From: Prauserella salsuginis
GTDB taxonomy: Bacteria; Actinomycetota; Actinomycetes; Mycobacteriales; Pseudonocardiaceae
DNA: 64,000 bases
Direction: 5' to 3'
NCBI RefSeq assembly: GCF_024648885.1
Contig: NZ_JANBBF010000010.1
Coordinates: 372,001 to 436,000, forward strand
Both the position numbers and the translations under genes were made by a program. The notes under the pieces are model-generated. The model worked only from the letters and a program-made list of their open reading frames with translations, was not told the origin of the DNA and searched no databases. Numbering within the stretch: position 1 is the stretch's first letter; the number at the start of each line of letters is the position of its first letter. Below are positions 62,196 through 64,000 of this stretch, piece after piece.

Positions 62196-63112
62196 GCATT
62201 CTTTCCACGCGGAAGGCCGACAAGATCGACTCGCTGGCCGAGGGTGGAACCAGCCTCGCCATGGACGCGCTCCGCCGGACGTTCCGCAGTCCGGTCGCGA
62301 TCCTCGGTCTCGTCATCGTCGGCCTGTTCGTCATCCTGGCGATCATCTCGCCGTTCATCGCGCCGAAGGACCCGTATCGGCCCTATCCGGAGTTGCAGTC
62401 CGAGCTGACGCCGTCGAACATCCCGGGTCCGATGCCGGGCTTCCTGCTCGGCAGCGACCAGAACGGGTACGACTTCTTCTCCCGGCTGCTCGTCGGTGCG
62501 CAGCAGACCCTGTTCGTGGGTGTGTTCGCGACGCTGATCGGCGTCACCATCGGCATGATCATCGGTGGGCTCGCGGGCGCGTTCGGCGGCTGGGTCGACA
62601 GTCTGTTGATGCGACTCACCGACATCATGCTGTCGCTCCCCTCGCTGCTGCTGGCGATCTCGATCGCGGCATTGCTGCCGGGTAGTCAGTGGACGGTGAT
62701 CATCGCGGTGGCGATGATCGGTGTTCCGGTGTTCGCACGATTACTGCGGGGCGCGATGATCGCCCAGCGGTCGAGCGACCACGTCCTCGCGGCGACGGCG
62801 CTCGGCGTCAAGCGGAAGACGATCGTGTTCCGGCACATGTTGCCGAACTCGATCGGCCCGGTGATCGTGCAGGCGACGCTCACGCTCGCGACCGCGATCA
62901 TCGACGCGGCGGCGCTGTCGTTCCTCGGCCTCGGCGATTCCGACTGGCGGCGCGCGGAGTGGGGCCTGATGCTCGGCAACGCGCAGGAGCTGCTCAGCGT
63001 GAAACCGTCGCTGGCGTTCTTCCCCGCCATCGCGATCATCATCGTGGCGCTCGGCTTCACACTGCTCGGCGAGTCGATGCGGGAATCGCTCGACCCGAAG
63101 AACAGGCGGTAA
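62192..63112 (+). CDS. Peptide ABC transporter permease, DppC-like
   Basis: The 306-residue permease has the DppC pattern: an N-terminal hydrophobic segment (FRSPVAILGLVIVGLFVILAIISPFIAP), FLLGSDQNGYDFFSRLLVGAQQTL, LTDIMLSLPSLLLAISIAALLPGS and the EAA loop ATALGVKRKTIVFRHMLPNSIGPVIV. It forms the heteromeric channel with the DppB-like protein. Confidence 0.95.
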   Translation: MSILSTRKADKIDSLAEGGTSLAMDALRRTFRSPVAILGLVIVGLFVILAIISPFIAPKDPYRPYPELQSELTPSNIPGPMPGFLLGSDQNGYDFFSRLLVGAQQTLFVGVFATLIGVTIGMIIGGLAGAFGGWVDSLLMRLTDIMLSLPSLLLAISIAALLPGSQWTVIIAVAMIGVPVFARLLRGAMIAQRSSDHVLAATALGVKRKTIVFRHMLPNSIGPVIVQATLTLATAIIDAAALSFLGLGDSDWRRAEWGLMLGNAQELLSVKPSLAFFPAIAIIIVALGFTLLGESMRESLDPKNRR

Positions 63113-63117
63113 CTCAC

Positions 63118-64000
63118 GTGGCACTACTGGACGTACGCGACCTGAGCGTCGTGTTCAAACGCAAGGGGACCCGCCCGTTCACCGCGGTCGACGGCGTGAG
63201 CTTCTCCGTCGAACCGGGGCAGACCGTGGGGCTCGTCGGGGAATCGGGCAGTGGCAAGTCCGTGACGTCGCTGGCGATCATGGGGCTGCTGCCCAAACGG
63301 GGTGCGGAGATCAGCGGCTCGGTGACCTTCGAAGACACCGAACTGCTGACGCTCTCCGACAAGCAGCTGCGCGATCGGCGTGGCCGGGACCTGGGCATGG
63401 TGTTCCAGGACCCGCTGTCGTCCCTGAACCCGGTGATCACCATCGGGTTGCAGATCACCGAGGTGCTCGAACGTCACCGCGGAATGTCGCGGAAGGAGGC
63501 ACGGGTCGAGGCCGCCGAACTGCTGGACCGGGTCGGACTACCGGATCCGCAGCGGCGGATCGACGAGTACCCGCACCAGCTCTCCGGTGGCATGCGGCAG
63601 CGTGTGCTGATCGCGATCGCGCTGGCGTGCAGGCCGAAGCTGCTGATCGCCGACGAGCCGACGACCGCGCTGGACGTGACGATCCAGGCGCAGATCCTGT
63701 CGCTGCTGTCGGAACTGGTGTCCGAAACGGACACCGCGCTGATCATGATCACGCACGACCTCGGTGTCGTGGCGGGACTGTGCGACGACGTCAACGTCAT
63801 GTACGGCGGCCGCATCGTCGAACAGGCGCAGCGGCACGACCTGTTCCAGCGGTCACGGCACCCTTACACGCACGGGTTGTTGCAGTCGATCCCGCGGCTC
63901 GACGCGCCGCGGGGTGAGCCGTTGACGCCGATCCGTGGCTCGGTTTCGGACAACATCGAATGGGAGCAGGGCTGCGCGTTCGCGCCGCGTTGTCCCAATG
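63118..64000 (+). CDS. Peptide ABC transporter ATP-binding protein, DppD-like (truncated by window end)
   Basis: The frame from GTG 63118 is open to the last base. About 294 residues are visible: Walker A GESGSGKSVTS (about residue 41), the Q-loop LGMVFQDPLSSLNPV, signature QLSGGMRQRVLIAIAL, Walker B LLIADEPTTALDVT and the H-loop IMITHDLGVVAGL. The oligopeptide-transporter C-terminal extension (EQGCAFAPRCPN) is just beginning. A DppF-like second ATPase is expected to the right. Confidence 0.95.
   Translation, partial: MALLDVRDLSVVFKRKGTRPFTAVDGVSFSVEPGQTVGLVGESGSGKSVTSLAIMGLLPKRGAEISGSVTFEDTELLTLSDKQLRDRRGRDLGMVFQDPLSSLNPVITIGLQITEVLERHRGMSRKEARVEAAELLDRVGLPDPQRRIDEYPHQLSGGMRQRVLIAIALACRPKLLIADEPTTALDVTIQAQILSLLSELVSETDTALIMITHDLGVVAGLCDDVNVMYGGRIVEQAQRHDLFQRSRHPYTHGLLQSIPRLDAPRGEPLTPIRGSVSDNIEWEQGCAFAPRCPN

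Overview
The window is a chromosomal segment of a high-GC actinomycete. The mixture of deazaflavin-type reductases, a mycoredoxin-like glutaredoxin, an XRE/DUF397 regulator pair, a type VII-like ATPase module, GTG starts and leaderless promoters points to the Pseudonocardiales (Amycolatopsis, Saccharomonospora or Prauserella type). That placement is inference from family content, not a database match. The gene content is mostly core or soft-core. I see no prophage, insertion sequence, CRISPR array or biosynthetic gene cluster.

Left third (1-24 kb). A truncated methyltransferase is followed by a reductase-hemerythrin fusion and a lutABC lactate-utilisation operon. Several regulator/target pairs follow: a TetR repressor divergent from a DUF385 reductase, an IclR regulator divergent from a lone muconolactone isomerase gene (catC), a CatR-type Fur repressor with katA, and an ArsR-SRPBCC fusion. 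At 12.1-16.6 kb an ECF sigma factor and a zinc anti-sigma/Asp23-like protein head a large Asp23/AmaP envelope-stress cluster. A two-gene ABC exporter faces its GbsR/MarR-type repressor across a clear palindromic operator. A FUSC-type membrane protein closes this part.

Middle (24-42 kb). This part holds a small antitoxin-like protein, tyrA, an M20 amidohydrolase, the tadA pair, tRNA-Ser(CGA), an epoxide-hydrolase-fold protein, a secreted NucH-like nuclease and a DHFR-fold reductase. A compact four-gene orphan type VII-like module follows (two small helical proteins, an FtsK/EccC-like ATPase and one unknown). After it come a KstD-like flavoprotein with a SnoaL-like partner, a K+ channel, a frameshifted mycothiol-dependent-isomerase-family gene, an aldo/keto reductase and a run of small, probably stress-related proteins.

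Right third (42-64 kb). metH is preceded by what reads as an S-adenosylhomocysteine (SAH) riboswitch with a visible Shine-Dalgarno-sequestering alternative hairpin. Next come tRNA-Ser(GGA), a GNAT acetyltransferase, a tight gnd-ktrB-ktrA operon, an XRE regulator with a DUF397 partner, the SRP RNA gene ffs, dnaX-ybaB-recR (with an amidase gene on the other strand between dnaX and ybaB), a P-loop kinase and a Dpp/Opp-type peptide ABC operon cut by the window end.

The most unusual property is in the intergenic DNA. Seven loci carry arrays of two related 21-bp tandem repeats (types A and B), including eight exact-period units just upstream of dnaX. Other intergenic regions carry their own arrays with periods of 14, 15-16, about 18 and about 19 bp. 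A separate palindrome-rich element of 138-155 bp occurs twice, each time 20-30 bp beyond the stop codon of a minus-strand gene.
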